Shown here in pieces: positions 51,385 to 60,967 of a stretch of DNA of 64,000 nucleotides. The stretch spans positions 1,941,957-2,005,956 of the forward strand of contig NZ_LT707409.1 in NCBI RefSeq assembly GCF_900156875.1. The letters run 5' to 3'. The DNA comes from Robertmurraya dakarensis. Its GTDB lineage: Bacteria; Bacillota; Bacilli; Bacillales; Cytobacillaceae. The first letter of the stretch is position 1. Every line of letters begins with the position of its first letter. The position numbers were made by a program, and so were the translations under genes. Below the pieces are notes generated by a model, which was given only the letters and a program-made list of their open reading frames with translations, was not told where the DNA came from and made no database searches.

Positions 51385-53307
51385 TCATTTTTCATTTATT
51401 TCTGTTGGGAGGACTTTGATGATTTGATTCATCACACTCTCACTTACATCGTCTCTTACTAAGATATGAACCTTCCCCTTGTCTTCATGACTGCGAATTA
51501 ATCTTCCTATCCCTTGTCTTAACCTTAAAAGCATATATGGCAGATCTACATCCAAGAATGGATTCTCTGCGCCCTCGCGCTTTGCAGTGAAGACAGGGTC
51601 ATTCGGCGGAAACGGTAAATCAAAAATAATGACATTTTCTAATGACCGTCCAGGAATATCTAACCCTTCCCATAGATGTGTCGAACAGAGCACGGAATTC
51701 TCTTCATTTTGGAATTTGGAAACCAGTGTGCTTATTTCCGCCTCCCCTTCTGTATACACTGGGAAATTAAGATTTTCAGATGAGATTCTCTCCGCAAAAT
51801 TTTTCATATCTGTTTCATTTGTAAACAGCACAAGGCCTCTTCCATTAGATTCCTTTAATTGTTCAATACTATAAGTCAATTTCTCCTCCATACCTGGCTC
51901 AGCAAAAGCAGGCATGTTAATTGTCATATTCTCATCGTAATTAAATGGTGAATTAACGGAAAAAGATAAATAATCTTCAATTCCTAGGGATTTTGCGATA
52001 TAGTCAAAAGATTGATTTTCCGAAAGTGTTGCGGAAGAGAAGACAAACGGTTTCTTTTGAGAAAATACCTCTTCCCTCATAATGTCCTCAACCATACGAG
52101 GCATGATCACAAGCACTCTCTCATCTTTATTTTCCTCAAACCAAATAATGCCTTTCAAATCCTTTAAGAACAAGCTCAAGGAATAAGTAATTTGTTCAAG
52201 GTATTCCTCGACAATTTTTAGATCATACTCGTTGATGACATACATTTCACTTTCAAAGACAAGTTCTTCTTCAAGATTGGACAGGAGGTAATGCAGATTT
52301 TTCGCATGTTTTAATACACCTTCTGTTTTTGTAATCATTTGTTTCTCAGAACCATCTGTTTTAGATGAAGCATTAATTAATTCATCAAAAAAACGTTCAT
52401 TTTCTATTAGTGTCTCATCAATAATATGAAGAGTTTTTTCACGAACATTGTTTTCCATCAATCTTGTTAACAGCGTTTCTAATGTCGCTTCAGATAAACG
52501 ATAGGTTAATGCCTTTTGACTAGCATATTCGAGAAGATGCCCTTCATCAAATACTACACAAGAACTGTCTGGTAAAAGAGGGAGCTGTCCTTCCCGCTTT
52601 CTTGAATCCTTTGTCCAAATATGCTCCATATAAAAATCATGTGAACAAATAATAAGGTCCTGAGCAGTGCGGTAGAAATCTCGATGCAACGTTTGACCGC
52701 ATCGATGTCTTTTTTCACAAGTAAAGCAATCCTGTAATGGATCCCAGCCTATCTCATTCCATTCTCTATTCGTTAATTGCGGATAATCCTTTCGGTCACC
52801 ATAGCGGCTAAAAGACTGCATCGAAGCTCCGCTTTGTACAAAAGGAGGAAGGCTTTCAAACACATCACGAAATGAATCTTCCAAGGAAACAGCTTGGTCA
52901 AGCTTATTCAGACATAAATATTGATCTCGGGACTTTGCAAGTCTCACATCAATGTTTAAATCCAACGCTTTTTCCAGTCGTGCGATATCCCCTTCTTTTT
53001 TTACGAGCTGTTCAATGAGTGTTTCATCAGCGCATGCAATAATTGCTGGTTTATTCGTATATCTGGCATAACAAATAGCATAAAGAAGATATACAATTGT
53101 TTTCCCCGTACCAACTCCTGCTTCAGCAAAAATCACTTTTTTATCCTTAAAGGCTTTCTCCAGCTGAAAAGCCATGAATATTTGTTCATCGCGAAGTTCA
53201 AATCCTGCTTCTGGAAGAATGTCATAAAAAACATCGCCAATCCATTCTCCCAATTTGTCAATAAATGATTCATTTTTTGATATTGTAAATGGTAAATTTG
53301 TTTGCAT
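51385..53307 (-). CDS. ypvA: DinG/XPD-family helicase YpvA
   Basis: 640-residue superfamily 2 helicase. Walker A is AEAGVGTGKT (residues 61-70), DEGH near 256, and the end has LRQGIGRLIRSHEDKG. Four cysteines, C132, C194, C197 and C203 (YLCLNK, CFTCEKRHRCG), stand where the XPD/DinG 4Fe-4S cluster is bound, so it is an Fe-S helicase, unlike the exonuclease-fused DinG of other bacilli. Starts after TTGGAGG. The operon with the MIP18 factor is convergent, not shared. Confidence 0.92.
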   Translation of the reverse strand: MQTNLPFTISKNESFIDKLGEWIGDVFYDILPEAGFELRDEQIFMAFQLEKAFKDKKVIFAEAGVGTGKTIVYLLYAICYARYTNKPAIIACADETLIEQLVKKEGDIARLEKALDLNIDVRLAKSRDQYLCLNKLDQAVSLEDSFRDVFESLPPFVQSGASMQSFSRYGDRKDYPQLTNREWNEIGWDPLQDCFTCEKRHRCGQTLHRDFYRTAQDLIICSHDFYMEHIWTKDSRKREGQLPLLPDSSCVVFDEGHLLEYASQKALTYRLSEATLETLLTRLMENNVREKTLHIIDETLIENERFFDELINASSKTDGSEKQMITKTEGVLKHAKNLHYLLSNLEEELVFESEMYVINEYDLKIVEEYLEQITYSLSLFLKDLKGIIWFEENKDERVLVIMPRMVEDIMREEVFSQKKPFVFSSATLSENQSFDYIAKSLGIEDYLSFSVNSPFNYDENMTINMPAFAEPGMEEKLTYSIEQLKESNGRGLVLFTNETDMKNFAERISSENLNFPVYTEGEAEISTLVSKFQNEENSVLCSTHLWEGLDIPGRSLENVIIFDLPFPPNDPVFTAKREGAENPFLDVDLPYMLLRLRQGIGRLIRSHEDKGKVHILVRDDVSESVMNQIIKVLPTEINEK

Positions 53308-53328
53308 ACGTATCCTCCAAATCCAAAA

Positions 53329-53359
53329 GAAAAAGACTGCTCTTCCGGTAAAGAGAGTC
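53329..53359 (-). terminator. terminator of the 60-residue gene
   Basis: GACTCTCTT / AAGAGCAGTC stem (one bulge), then TTTTTC on the minus strand. Confidence 0.75.
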
Positions 53360-53406
53360 AGCCTCTTGACTATATAATAGTAAATGCAGTCTTGTTGAAA
53401 TGCAAC

Positions 53407-53589
53407 TTAATCTTCTGTTAGTTCATGTCCGTTCATGTGAGATAAGGAAAAAGACAAAGCCCGTTTTAACTCTTCTTGCGCATCTGTTAATTGCTCTAAT
53501 GCTGAGGGATCTCCTGCACTTTCCAATGCCTCAATGGTACCAGATAATGCACGGGAAATTGAATTAAAATCAATCGTTGAATCTCTCAT
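53407..53589 (-). CDS. small hypothetical protein
   Basis: 60-residue acidic helical protein, MRDSTIDFNSISRALSGTIE to SHMNGHELTED. Heptad-like spacing suggests a helical hairpin. The ATG at 53589 is six bases from AGGAGG; an ATG at 53595 is too close. It has its own terminator. No family recognised. Confidence 0.65.
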   Translation of the reverse strand: MRDSTIDFNSISRALSGTIEALESAGDPSALEQLTDAQEELKRALSFSLSHMNGHELTED

Positions 53590-53683
53590 TGCCATCCTCC
53601 TGATTAAATGGAAATATTAGTTATTTTATTCATTGTAATCAGGATTTATACCAAAGTAAAGACATATGCTGTTAAGATGAACG

Positions 53684-54820
53684 TTAATTTCTTGGCGGTC
53701 TTTTTCCCCAATATTGATAGTAATCAGTTCTGATAAAACCGTTAAAGAGCTTTCTTTTCTTAGTTGCTTTTTTACCATAACACGCCTCAAAATTTTCATT
53801 TGAGGTCAGCATATAGACGGACCACGTATCATATGGTGCAAACGCTTGTCCCATTTCACGATACATACTCTCTACTGCTTCCTTATCCCCAAGCCTTTCT
53901 CCATATGGTGGATTTCCGACGATTACACCATAATCTTTTGTTGTCGTAAAATCCTTCACTTGCATTTGCTTGAAGTTAATCAGCTCTCCAAGCCCAGCCT
54001 CAAATGCATTTTCTCCAGCGATCTTCACCATACGATGGTCGAGATCACTGCCTGTAATATCCAATGGTTGATCGTATTTCGCTTTATCTTCAACCTCTAT
54101 TCTCGCTTCATCCCATAAACGATCCGGAATCCAGTTCCATTGCTCCGAGACAAACTCACGATTAAATCCTGGAGCAATATTTTGACCGATCAGTGCCGCT
54201 TCAATAGGGATCGTGCCTGAGCCGCAGAAAGGATCCACAAACGGACGATCACCTGTCCAGTTCGTTAATAACACTAACGCCGCCGCCAAGGTTTCTTTTA
54301 AGGGCGCTTCCCCCTGCCCAGCACGGTAGCCCCGTTTATGCAGTCCCGCTCCACTTGTGTCGATTGTGATCGTGGCCACATCCTTAAGAAGGGCTACCTC
54401 AATTTTAAAAAGCGGGCCGTTCTCTTCAAACCATCCTGTCTTTTTGTATTTTGTTCTTAGGCGATCGACAATTGCTTTCTTAACAATAGCTTGACAATCT
54501 GAAACACTAAAAAGCTTCGATTTGACCGACTTCCCTGAAACAGGAAACTCTGCGTTTTCAGGCAAAAACTTTTCCCAAGGTAGAGCTTTTGTTTTTTCGA
54601 AAAGCTCATCAAATGTAGTTGCTTTAAACTCTCCGACAATTATTTTAACTCGGTCAGCCGTTCTTAACCATAAATTACTTCTAGCAATGGCCATTTCGTC
54701 CCCTTTGTACTGAATACGGCCATTTTCAACCTGACATTCGTAGCCTAATTCTCTAACTTCTTTTGCTACAATAGCCTCTAACCCCATTGCAGATGTAGCA
54801 ATTATATTAAATGTGGACAT
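53684..54820 (-). CDS. ypsC: THUMP-domain class I RNA methyltransferase (YpsC/RlmL-like)
   Basis: 378-residue protein with an N-terminal ferredoxin-like plus THUMP domain (about 1-155) and a Rossmann methyltransferase. SAM motif VDPFCGSGTIPIEAAL is near residue 190 and the catalytic NPPYGERLGD near 303, typical of N2-guanosine methyltransferases. The target in E. coli RlmL is 23S rRNA G2445; in Bacillus it is inferred. It is downstream of rnpB on the same strand. Confidence 0.92.
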   Translation of the reverse strand: MSTFNIIATSAMGLEAIVAKEVRELGYECQVENGRIQYKGDEMAIARSNLWLRTADRVKIIVGEFKATTFDELFEKTKALPWEKFLPENAEFPVSGKSVKSKLFSVSDCQAIVKKAIVDRLRTKYKKTGWFEENGPLFKIEVALLKDVATITIDTSGAGLHKRGYRAGQGEAPLKETLAAALVLLTNWTGDRPFVDPFCGSGTIPIEAALIGQNIAPGFNREFVSEQWNWIPDRLWDEARIEVEDKAKYDQPLDITGSDLDHRMVKIAGENAFEAGLGELINFKQMQVKDFTTTKDYGVIVGNPPYGERLGDKEAVESMYREMGQAFAPYDTWSVYMLTSNENFEACYGKKATKKRKLFNGFIRTDYYQYWGKRPPRN

Positions 54821-55062
54821 AACTTCACCCTTATATCATATATTCGACTGATGGTTTACCCATTTTAGAATATGTATTTCCAACTTTTCTTCTTTTTAAA
54901 ACCTTTCCATTTCTATGGTAAAAACACTCCGAAGCAATATCAAACACTTTTTTATTATACCTAGTATCACAGTTATTCAACCAGTAGGCCTCCATCGCAG
55001 GTTTTTCTAGATAATAGACCTCACTATATCCCGGAATAATTTACCATAATAACTCCCTATAA
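54821..55062. other. intergenic region between ypsC and rnpB
   Basis: About 240 AT-rich bases without an open frame of note, repeat or clear structure other than the rnpB terminator at its right end. Confidence 0.5.
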
Positions 55063-55090
55063 GAAAAGCTCCCCACAATGGAGAGCTTAT
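55062..55090 (-). terminator. rnpB terminator
   Basis: AAGCTCTCC / GGGGAGCTT stem, then TTCTTATAG, 15 bases after the RNase P RNA. Confidence 0.85.
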
Positions 55091-55102
55091 GATAATTATT
55101 CT

Positions 55103-55522
55103 TTAAATTAATAACGTTCTGTAAGCCATGTTTTGTTCCATCGTACTGCAAGCGACATTTGTCTCGTACTCCGGTGGTAATCATCTATCTACAAGTTGGT
55201 ACCAACTTGTCCTTCTCCTCGTTGAATTCCTAAGAGAAAGTGCCCCTACCATAATTTGGGTTTCTCGCTCGTGGGGTTTACCTCGTTCCACCCTGTCCAT
55301 TTCTGAACAGACTCCGTCACTGTGGCACTTTCAAGGTATTCATACCATATCCATATGATATGGACTTAGGTATTTTCCCTGCCGTCAGCGAGTCTTACCC
55401 CGCTGCCCTAGCTTATGAATTGGCTAGGCACGAACACTACAAGCATCTCAGCCTGTGCGAGCATGGACTTTCCTCTACAATGTTTCAAGAACAATTGCAG
55501 CGATTACCCGAACGCTATTAAA
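55103..55522 (-). ncRNA. rnpB: RNase P RNA (bacillus type B)
   Basis: The minus strand carries the conserved landmarks: GAGGAAAGTCCATGCTCGC (P4 5' part), GCCTAGC, AGGGCAG, GAAAGTGCCACAGTGACG, GAGCGAGAAACCC, GTAGATAGATGATT and GGCTTACAGAACG near the 3' end. Sequence and order match the B. subtilis type B ribozyme. P1 is TAATAGCGTT with AACGTTATTA. The ends are estimated by alignment to the remembered B. subtilis RNA; length about 420 bases. It processes the 5' ends of tRNAs with the RnpA protein. Confidence 0.96.
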
Positions 55523-55533
55523 GTACATGTCTT

Positions 55534-55562
55534 ATTATATGTGATGAATGTAACAATAGCAA
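55534..55562 (-). promoter_or_regulatory. sigma-A promoter of rnpB
   Basis: Minus strand TTGCTA (55562-55557), 17 bases, TATAAT (55539-55534), about 12 bases before the predicted RNA 5' end. Confidence 0.8.
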
Positions 55563-55588
55563 TAGCAAAAACTAGAAAATGACTTTTC

Positions 55589-55891
55589 CTATTCGTAAAG
55601 TTTACTTCCAAAGACATGTTTTTCTAAGTTGGATAATCTTTTTAAGATATCAAAATTAGTTGTACCAGCTGTTTGCGAAACAGGTGGTCGTTTTGACGCT
55701 TCTTCCAGCTGTTTTTTTAATTTTAAGTTTTCCTGCTGCAGATCTTCAATTTCTTGGTGCATGGTTTCATAGTCCTTAATAATTAAATCTAGAAACTTAT
55801 CAACTTCCTCTGGTTTATATCCACGCATACCAGTTTTAAATTCTTTCTCCAATATATCTTTAGCGGTTAATTTTATTTTATCAGAAAGCAC
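55589..55891 (-). CDS. gpsB: cell division adaptor GpsB (YpsB)
   Basis: 100-residue DivIVA-related protein. The N-terminal membrane-binding/PBP-binding domain includes [20 protein letters not shown], then a coiled coil (to about residue 68), and the trimerising end [21 protein letters not shown]. It recruits PBP1 and other cell-wall enzymes to the septum. GTG at 55891 follows GAGGTG; the frame reaches 55915 without a site. Confidence 0.95.
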   Translation of the reverse strand: MLSDKIKLTAKDILEKEFKTGMRGYKPEEVDKFLDLIIKDYETMHQEIEDLQQENLKLKKQLEEASKRPPVSQTAGTTNFDILKRLSNLEKHVFGSKLYE

Positions 55892-55977
55892 AACTCTCAC
55901 CTCAGTGTTAGCCAATCGTTATCATTATTTTTTCAAAAATATGCAACTTTGTCAATTTTTCTTTTTTAAATTGGAGT

Positions 55978-56541
55978 TTAGTCCCACATATTTCGCAGCT
56001 GCTCTTCCTCGACAATAGACTGAAGTTCATAGAAATCAATCAAGCGTATATCATATGAATGCTTCTTTTGATAATTCAGGGCAGTTTCATATACATATTT
56101 TGGACTGCCATCTCGTTCCCCATCAAAGAATAAAAGCAATGTATCACTTTTATCAATTAAAAATTGATTCTTCAAACGAAATTGCCATGGTTTTTCATAG
56201 GGCTTGTTCGTTATTGAATTTACATAATCTGCTTGAAGGAGAATGGATTCATACCATTCTTTCTTTTCTTCCTTCCAATTTTCTTCTTGGTTGAGAAAAG
56301 GCGTAAATACTGCAAGTTTTATATGGTCAAAACCTTCATCCTGAAGTTCAAATACGACCTCCGCTGCCCATAGTTCCGTACCTAATTGTCCGCTAATCAG
56401 CACCCATTCCAGTCCCTCGTCAATAAGCGTTGTAAGATGCTTCTTAATCGCCTTTTTAATGAATGATACACTTGGATCATTGTTTTTAAAAACGCCTATT
56501 TCATGCGCCTTGTAACCAGATACAAACGTAATCTTAGCCAA
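55978..56541 (-). CDS. ypsA: YpsA SLOG-fold protein (DUF1273)
   Basis: 187-residue YpsA homologue with the SLOG nucleotide-binding fold: [11 protein letters not shown] near the start, [17 protein letters not shown] near residue 46 and [14 protein letters not shown] near 128. In B. subtilis and Staphylococcus YpsA affects cell division, in line with its place beside gpsB. The TTG start is supported by alignment, with only a weak site. Confidence 0.9.
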   Translation of the reverse strand: MAKITFVSGYKAHEIGVFKNNDPSVSFIKKAIKKHLTTLIDEGLEWVLISGQLGTELWAAEVVFELQDEGFDHIKLAVFTPFLNQEENWKEEKKEWYESILLQADYVNSITNKPYEKPWQFRLKNQFLIDKSDTLLLFFDGERDGSPKYVYETALNYQKKHSYDIRLIDFYELQSIVEEEQLRNMWD

Positions 56542-56578
56542 TCTCCATAAAGCCCCTTCTCATCTATATATGTAAAAG

Positions 56579-56602
56579 CAAGGACTTTGGAGAGTCCTTG
56601 CC
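56579..56602. terminator. terminator between cotD and ypsA
   Basis: GCAAGGACT / AGTCCTTGC stem with short T runs on both sides; probably terminates cotD. Confidence 0.75.
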
Positions 56603-56609
56603 TTTTAGA

Positions 56610-56903
56610 TTATCTGCCAAATGGTGGTCTAGGTCCAAACGGTCCAGCGCCAAATGGTCCTGGCCCTTGGAATGGTCCTGCCGCTGGACCAGGTCCTGGA
56701 CCTGCTGCAAAATGTTGATGCGTTACCTCATTCACAGTAGATTGTGTGTGCGGAAAATAATGTTGATGTTGATAGTTAATATGGTTCACATTTGTTGTAT
56801 GAGTTGGGTGAACGTGAGGAACCACATTGTTAGAAAATGTGTGATTTACACAACATTTAGTTGGGTGATGAACAGTAGGCAAAATATTTGGACGACAATG
56901 CAT
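56610..56903 (-). CDS. cotD: spore coat protein CotD
   Basis: 97-residue His-, Asn- and Pro-rich coat protein: MHCRPNILPTVHHPTKCC at the start and HTTNVNHINYQHQHYFPHT in the middle, as in B. subtilis CotD. The C-terminal third is a Gly-Pro-Phe repeat (AGPGPGPAAGPFQGPGPF) not present in my memory of CotD of B. subtilis. The ATG at 56903 is eight bases from AAGGGAG. A sigma-K promoter lies at 56944-56972. Confidence 0.9.
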   Translation of the reverse strand: MHCRPNILPTVHHPTKCCVNHTFSNNVVPHVHPTHTTNVNHINYQHQHYFPHTQSTVNEVTHQHFAAGPGPGPAAGPFQGPGPFGAGPFGPRPPFGR

Positions 56904-56943
56904 TAACATAACTCCCTTCATAGTGTTTTGTACTTTACACTAA

Positions 56944-56972
56944 TACCCTATGATAAAGGAGTACATCTTGTA
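56944..56972 (-). promoter_or_regulatory. sigma-K promoter of cotD
   Basis: Minus strand CATAGGGTA (56952-56944) is a full match to CATANNNTA, with AC 17 bases upstream, as expected for a late mother-cell coat gene. Confidence 0.7.
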
Positions 56973-57220
56973 CTAATCAAAATACCTATTTTCTTGATAC
57001 ACTTTTCTAATTTAAAGGAAAGTATAAAATCCACCTTTTAAGTTGGTAAAAATCAATGCCGTTAGACCAACTACGGCAAAAAATAAAAATAATATTGCCT
57101 TTTGCAAAAAAACCAGCTCCACTACTAATAAAATCAATCACTACAATTCATCATTTTACTATCTTATATTTACATAGACAATACAGAAATAGTGGATATT
57201 TTAATATTTTTATGACGAAT
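56973..57220. other. intergenic region upstream of cotD
   Basis: About 250 AT-rich bases between the cotD promoter and the yprB stop. I see no gene, repeat or convincing hairpin. Confidence 0.5.
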
Positions 57221-58495
57221 TTAGGAATGTTTTTTTGCCGTTTTCCCCCTTAACCTCTCAAGTCTTTTCATGACCTGAACAAACTTCTTATTTTTTGTAT
57301 TTTCTAATGACTCTACTTCCAAAAGGTCCTTTGCCTTTTCACTATAAAATAATGCCTTCTGCAAATCCTTTACTTTATGCTCGTAAAATTTTGCCAATTC
57401 TATACTTGCTTCAAAACCCAAGTCAGCATAGTTCGTCTCAACGATTTCTTCCCAAAGCGTTCTAGCTTTTTCCCACCATTTTTCCTTTTTCCATTGAAAC
57501 GAAAGGGCGAGCTTAGCTTTTACAGCATCTATCTCCTCTGAGCCTGCAATAGATGTAAACATTTCGGTTGCTGCACTTGTCTCCCCGATGGCCGCATACC
57601 ATCTGCCAACTTCATATGATTCAGTAATGCTTTGTTCTCGGTCTATAGATAGGAGCTGGTATGTTAAGTGCGTATACAAAGTGATTAAAGAGAGGATGTC
57701 CATCTCATTATGCCTTAATATTCCTATGATTCCTTCTGGATTCTGTCGTTCAACAAAATCGAAGTAAATCATTGGCGCTAAAAAGCCTGGAACGTCATCT
57801 CTTCTTTCAATCTCTAATACTTCTTTTTCAACAATTGAGAGCTTTAACCTTTCAAGCTTGTGTTTCCAGAGCCTTCTTGCTGCGTGAAATAAATCAAAAT
57901 GTCCAAAAGACGGAAGCTTTGGCACTTGATTTCTGATTAAAGTATGCCTTGTTTTCACTTGAGGCCAATCAAAGGCTTTGCCATTGTAGGTAACAAGGGT
58001 CGTATAATTGACGCTTTCAAGAAAACTTTGATATAGAGCCACTTCGGCACCGGGTTTAGGTAAGAGATGCTGCTTTATCACAACATGGTCTCCCTTAATA
58101 CTCGCTTGCCCAAGTAAAAAAATGGTATTTCCAGTACCGCCCCCTAATCCGGTTGTCTCGGTATCAAAGAAAAATAGCTCTTCCTCAGAAAAACCTTTAG
58201 AAGATAAGGGATGGTTGTAAGATGACTGATTCCAGGCTTTGACCGCATCAACGAATTCCGAAAATCGATACAATCCATATTTCGTATTCAAGGGATAGGC
58301 TTTTTCCCTAACTAAACAATATTCTCCATCAAAATAGTAAGGGGTAACAGATTCATTTTCCCATTCCTTTACAAACGGGACACTTACCGATTGGTCCGAT
58401 CGTGCTTCTTCTTCTAAGACATTCTCCTTTCTGTTCCCTTCTTGATCAGTTTTTAAATGAGGTTTTAAGCGGTTTAGCTTTTTTCGCAATGACAT
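57221..58495 (-). CDS. mrfB: MrfB (YprB) DEDDh exonuclease
   Basis: 424-residue protein with an RNase H-like exonuclease domain (about 90-280): FFDTETTGLGGGTGNT near residue 108, TYNGKAFDWPQ near 170 and LRHNEMDILSLI near 262 give the DEDDh acids and His. The C-terminal part is TPR-like helices. In B. subtilis MrfB works with the helicase MrfA in repair of mitomycin C damage. It starts 12 bases after the mrfA stop. Confidence 0.92.
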   Translation of the reverse strand: MSLRKKLNRLKPHLKTDQEGNRKENVLEEEARSDQSVSVPFVKEWENESVTPYYFDGEYCLVREKAYPLNTKYGLYRFSEFVDAVKAWNQSSYNHPLSSKGFSEEELFFFDTETTGLGGGTGNTIFLLGQASIKGDHVVIKQHLLPKPGAEVALYQSFLESVNYTTLVTYNGKAFDWPQVKTRHTLIRNQVPKLPSFGHFDLFHAARRLWKHKLERLKLSIVEKEVLEIERRDDVPGFLAPMIYFDFVERQNPEGIIGILRHNEMDILSLITLYTHLTYQLLSIDREQSITESYEVGRWYAAIGETSAATEMFTSIAGSEEIDAVKAKLALSFQWKKEKWWEKARTLWEEIVETNYADLGFEASIELAKFYEHKVKDLQKALFYSEKAKDLLEVESLENTKNKKFVQVMKRLERLRGKTAKKHS

Positions 58496-58507
58496 GAGTT
58501 TTCACCT

Positions 58508-60781
58508 TCAATTTGCTGCAGCAAACAAGTATAGTAATCGTAATACATCCTTTTTAGCCGTCTCGGCTGAAGTGTCTGTGCCGATGCAGGACGGACAGCC
58601 ATTATCACATCTGCATTTATGAATCATTGCTGTTGCTTCCCCTAAAATGAATTCCATTCCTTCGTAAATTTTTTCACTAAGGCCTATTCCCCCAGGGTAG
58701 CGGTCATAAATAAAGATGGTTGGCCTTTCATTATGAACGGCTTTTACTTGCGGAACAACATGGATATCCTGCGGATCGCACATAATAAAAAGCGGTGCGA
58801 TTGACTTTAATGCATGTGCAGCACCAATCAGACCTTGTTCAAGTCTAGACTCTTTCAATTCATTAAAATCTTCATGAATAGAAATCCACGCTGAACTTGT
58901 ATGCAGTTCTTCCTCAGGCAGCGAAATAGGGCCTGAACCAATATTTTCATGGGTATCAAATTTAATTTTTTTAAAGATGGTTGCCTTAGCAAGAACACTG
59001 ACATCTCCATAGCCAACTTGATTATTATCCATATAGCGGCACTTATCCATTTCCAACACTTTTAATTCAACAGCCAAGTTAGCATCAGTATAGTAATCTA
59101 CTTCAACTTCTCGAACGAAAGCCTTTTTCTCTTCCCAATCTAATTTTTCAACTTGATATTGTATTCCTTGATGTAAATAGATAGCTTCTTCATGTAAAAG
59201 TGTCATCGCCGAGAAACGATCCATTTCCCCAATCACTTTCACATTTCCAGTAGTCGTGAAATCAATAATGACCACATTTTCTTGTGAAGCAGATCGTAAG
59301 CTGATGTTATGCGCAGGAAAAGAGTCATTCATCCAATACCACTTATCTCCGTTCTGATAGAGAACTCTTTCCTCTGTTAAGTATTCTAACACTTCTTCTG
59401 TGTCCACTGCTCCAAACTGCTCACCTTGGCGAAACGGAAGCTCATAGGCCGCACATTTCATATGATCAATAAGAATAATTAAATTATCTGGATTGACTCT
59501 TGCTGTTTCAGGACTTTTATTAAAAAAATAATCTGGGTGTTCAATGATGTATTGATCGAGCGGAGTGGAACTCGCCACTAAGATGACCAATGACTCACTG
59601 TGTCTCCTGCCTGCCCTCCCAGCTTGCTGCCAAGAACTCGCAATCGACCCTGGGTATCCTGTCATGATGCACACTTGAAGCTGTCCAATATCAACACCCA
59701 GCTCTAGCGCATTCGTGCTTACAACACCATAGATATCACCGTTTCGCAGCCCTTTTTCAATCGCCCTGCGTTCTGTCGGAAGATACCCTCCCCTGTAGCC
59801 TCTGATTGCTTTTGGACCGAGCTGATGTTTCACGATTTCTTGAAGATAGGTTAGGAGAATTTCAACACGTACACGGCTTCTGGCAAATACAATCGTTTGA
59901 ATACGATTTTTCAGAAACTCACTAGCCAGCTTTCTAACTTCGAGCGTGGCGCTTCTTCTGATATTTAATGGTTTGTTCACAATCGGCGGATTATAAAATA
60001 AAAAATGCTTCCTTCCACTCGGTGCTCCGTTATTATCAATTAATTTCATATTTACACCTGTGAGGTTTTCTGCTAATTCCAATGGATTTGCTATCGTCGC
60101 TGATGTACAGATAAAAAGCGGATCACTTCCATAAAATTGGCAGATTCTTTTTAATCGTCGTATCACATTCGCCACATGACTCCCAAAAACTCCACGATAA
60201 ATATGGAGTTCATCGATAATGACATATTTCAAGTTTTCAAATAATGAAACCCATTTTGTGTGGTGAGGCAGAATGGCAGAGTGAAGCATATCAGGGTTCG
60301 TAATGACAATATGCCCCGCTCTGCGGACTTTTTCCCGTATATTAGCTGCCGTATCTCCGTCATATGTATAGCTGTTTATACTTAATTCCGCTTCCTCAAT
60401 GATTTCATTAATCTCGGCTTTTTGATCTTGAGCTAGAGCTTTTGTTGGGAAGATATAAAGTGCTCTTGTGTTTGTGTTCTCCGTGATACTCTGAAGAACA
60501 GGAAGATTATAGCATAGTGTTTTCCCCGAAGCTGTTGGTGTAACCGCCACAAAACTACTGCCATTTTGCGATGCTTCATACGCCGATTTCTGATGTGTAT
60601 AAAGCTGATTTATCCCTCTTTTTTGCAAAGCTTGCTGTAATTTAGGATGAACGGTCTCGGGGAGATCCGCTGTTCTAGCTTCCTTTTCTTCAATCGTATG
60701 CCAATGAACAATATTCTCTTTAAACCTTTCATCTAATTTCAGGTCTTTTACAAAATCAGGTAAGCTTTTCCGTACTTTCAT
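58508..60781 (-). CDS. mrfA: MrfA (YprA) DEAD/DEAH-box helicase
   Basis: 757-residue superfamily 2 helicase. Walker A is VTPTASGKTLCYN near residue 77, the Walker B box DELH near 184, and motif VI QAGRAGRR near 378. The C-terminal DUF1998 domain ends with four cysteines (CRCDNGCPSC) that bind zinc. It is the partner of MrfB in an uvrA-independent excision repair route in B. subtilis. The ATG at 60781 is six bases from AGGTG; a GTG at 60790 is part of the site. Confidence 0.93.
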   Translation of the reverse strand: MKVRKSLPDFVKDLKLDERFKENIVHWHTIEEKEARTADLPETVHPKLQQALQKRGINQLYTHQKSAYEASQNGSSFVAVTPTASGKTLCYNLPVLQSITENTNTRALYIFPTKALAQDQKAEINEIIEEAELSINSYTYDGDTAANIREKVRRAGHIVITNPDMLHSAILPHHTKWVSLFENLKYVIIDELHIYRGVFGSHVANVIRRLKRICQFYGSDPLFICTSATIANPLELAENLTGVNMKLIDNNGAPSGRKHFLFYNPPIVNKPLNIRRSATLEVRKLASEFLKNRIQTIVFARSRVRVEILLTYLQEIVKHQLGPKAIRGYRGGYLPTERRAIEKGLRNGDIYGVVSTNALELGVDIGQLQVCIMTGYPGSIASSWQQAGRAGRRHSESLVILVASSTPLDQYIIEHPDYFFNKSPETARVNPDNLIILIDHMKCAAYELPFRQGEQFGAVDTEEVLEYLTEERVLYQNGDKWYWMNDSFPAHNISLRSASQENVVIIDFTTTGNVKVIGEMDRFSAMTLLHEEAIYLHQGIQYQVEKLDWEEKKAFVREVEVDYYTDANLAVELKVLEMDKCRYMDNNQVGYGDVSVLAKATIFKKIKFDTHENIGSGPISLPEEELHTSSAWISIHEDFNELKESRLEQGLIGAAHALKSIAPLFIMCDPQDIHVVPQVKAVHNERPTIFIYDRYPGGIGLSEKIYEGMEFILGEATAMIHKCRCDNGCPSCIGTDTSAETAKKDVLRLLYLFAAAN

Positions 60782-60967
60782 TTCGTTCACCTCTATATTC
60801 TTATCTTATCGAATAAACGTTCGTAAAAAAAGTACTTTTTACACTTTTTAATTGGCAATTTACTCCTCTCTTGACTTACCTTATCTCACAGACAATTCTA
60901 AAAAAACTTTATGTTTTTATAAGACTTTTGTACAATAGAAGGGAAGATCATTAATAGAGGTGTACGA

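Noticed and set aside
55128-55358. 76-codon frame within rnpB
   Set aside because: The region is the conserved RNase P RNA; the frame is antisense to it.
55917-55935. Fur-like sequence before gpsB (TGATAACGATTGGCT)
   Set aside because: Only the left half matches; the right half does not.
56598-56906. 102-codon frame antisense to cotD
   Set aside because: Arises from the GP-rich and His-rich repeats of cotD; Trp/Arg/Ser-rich product without family.
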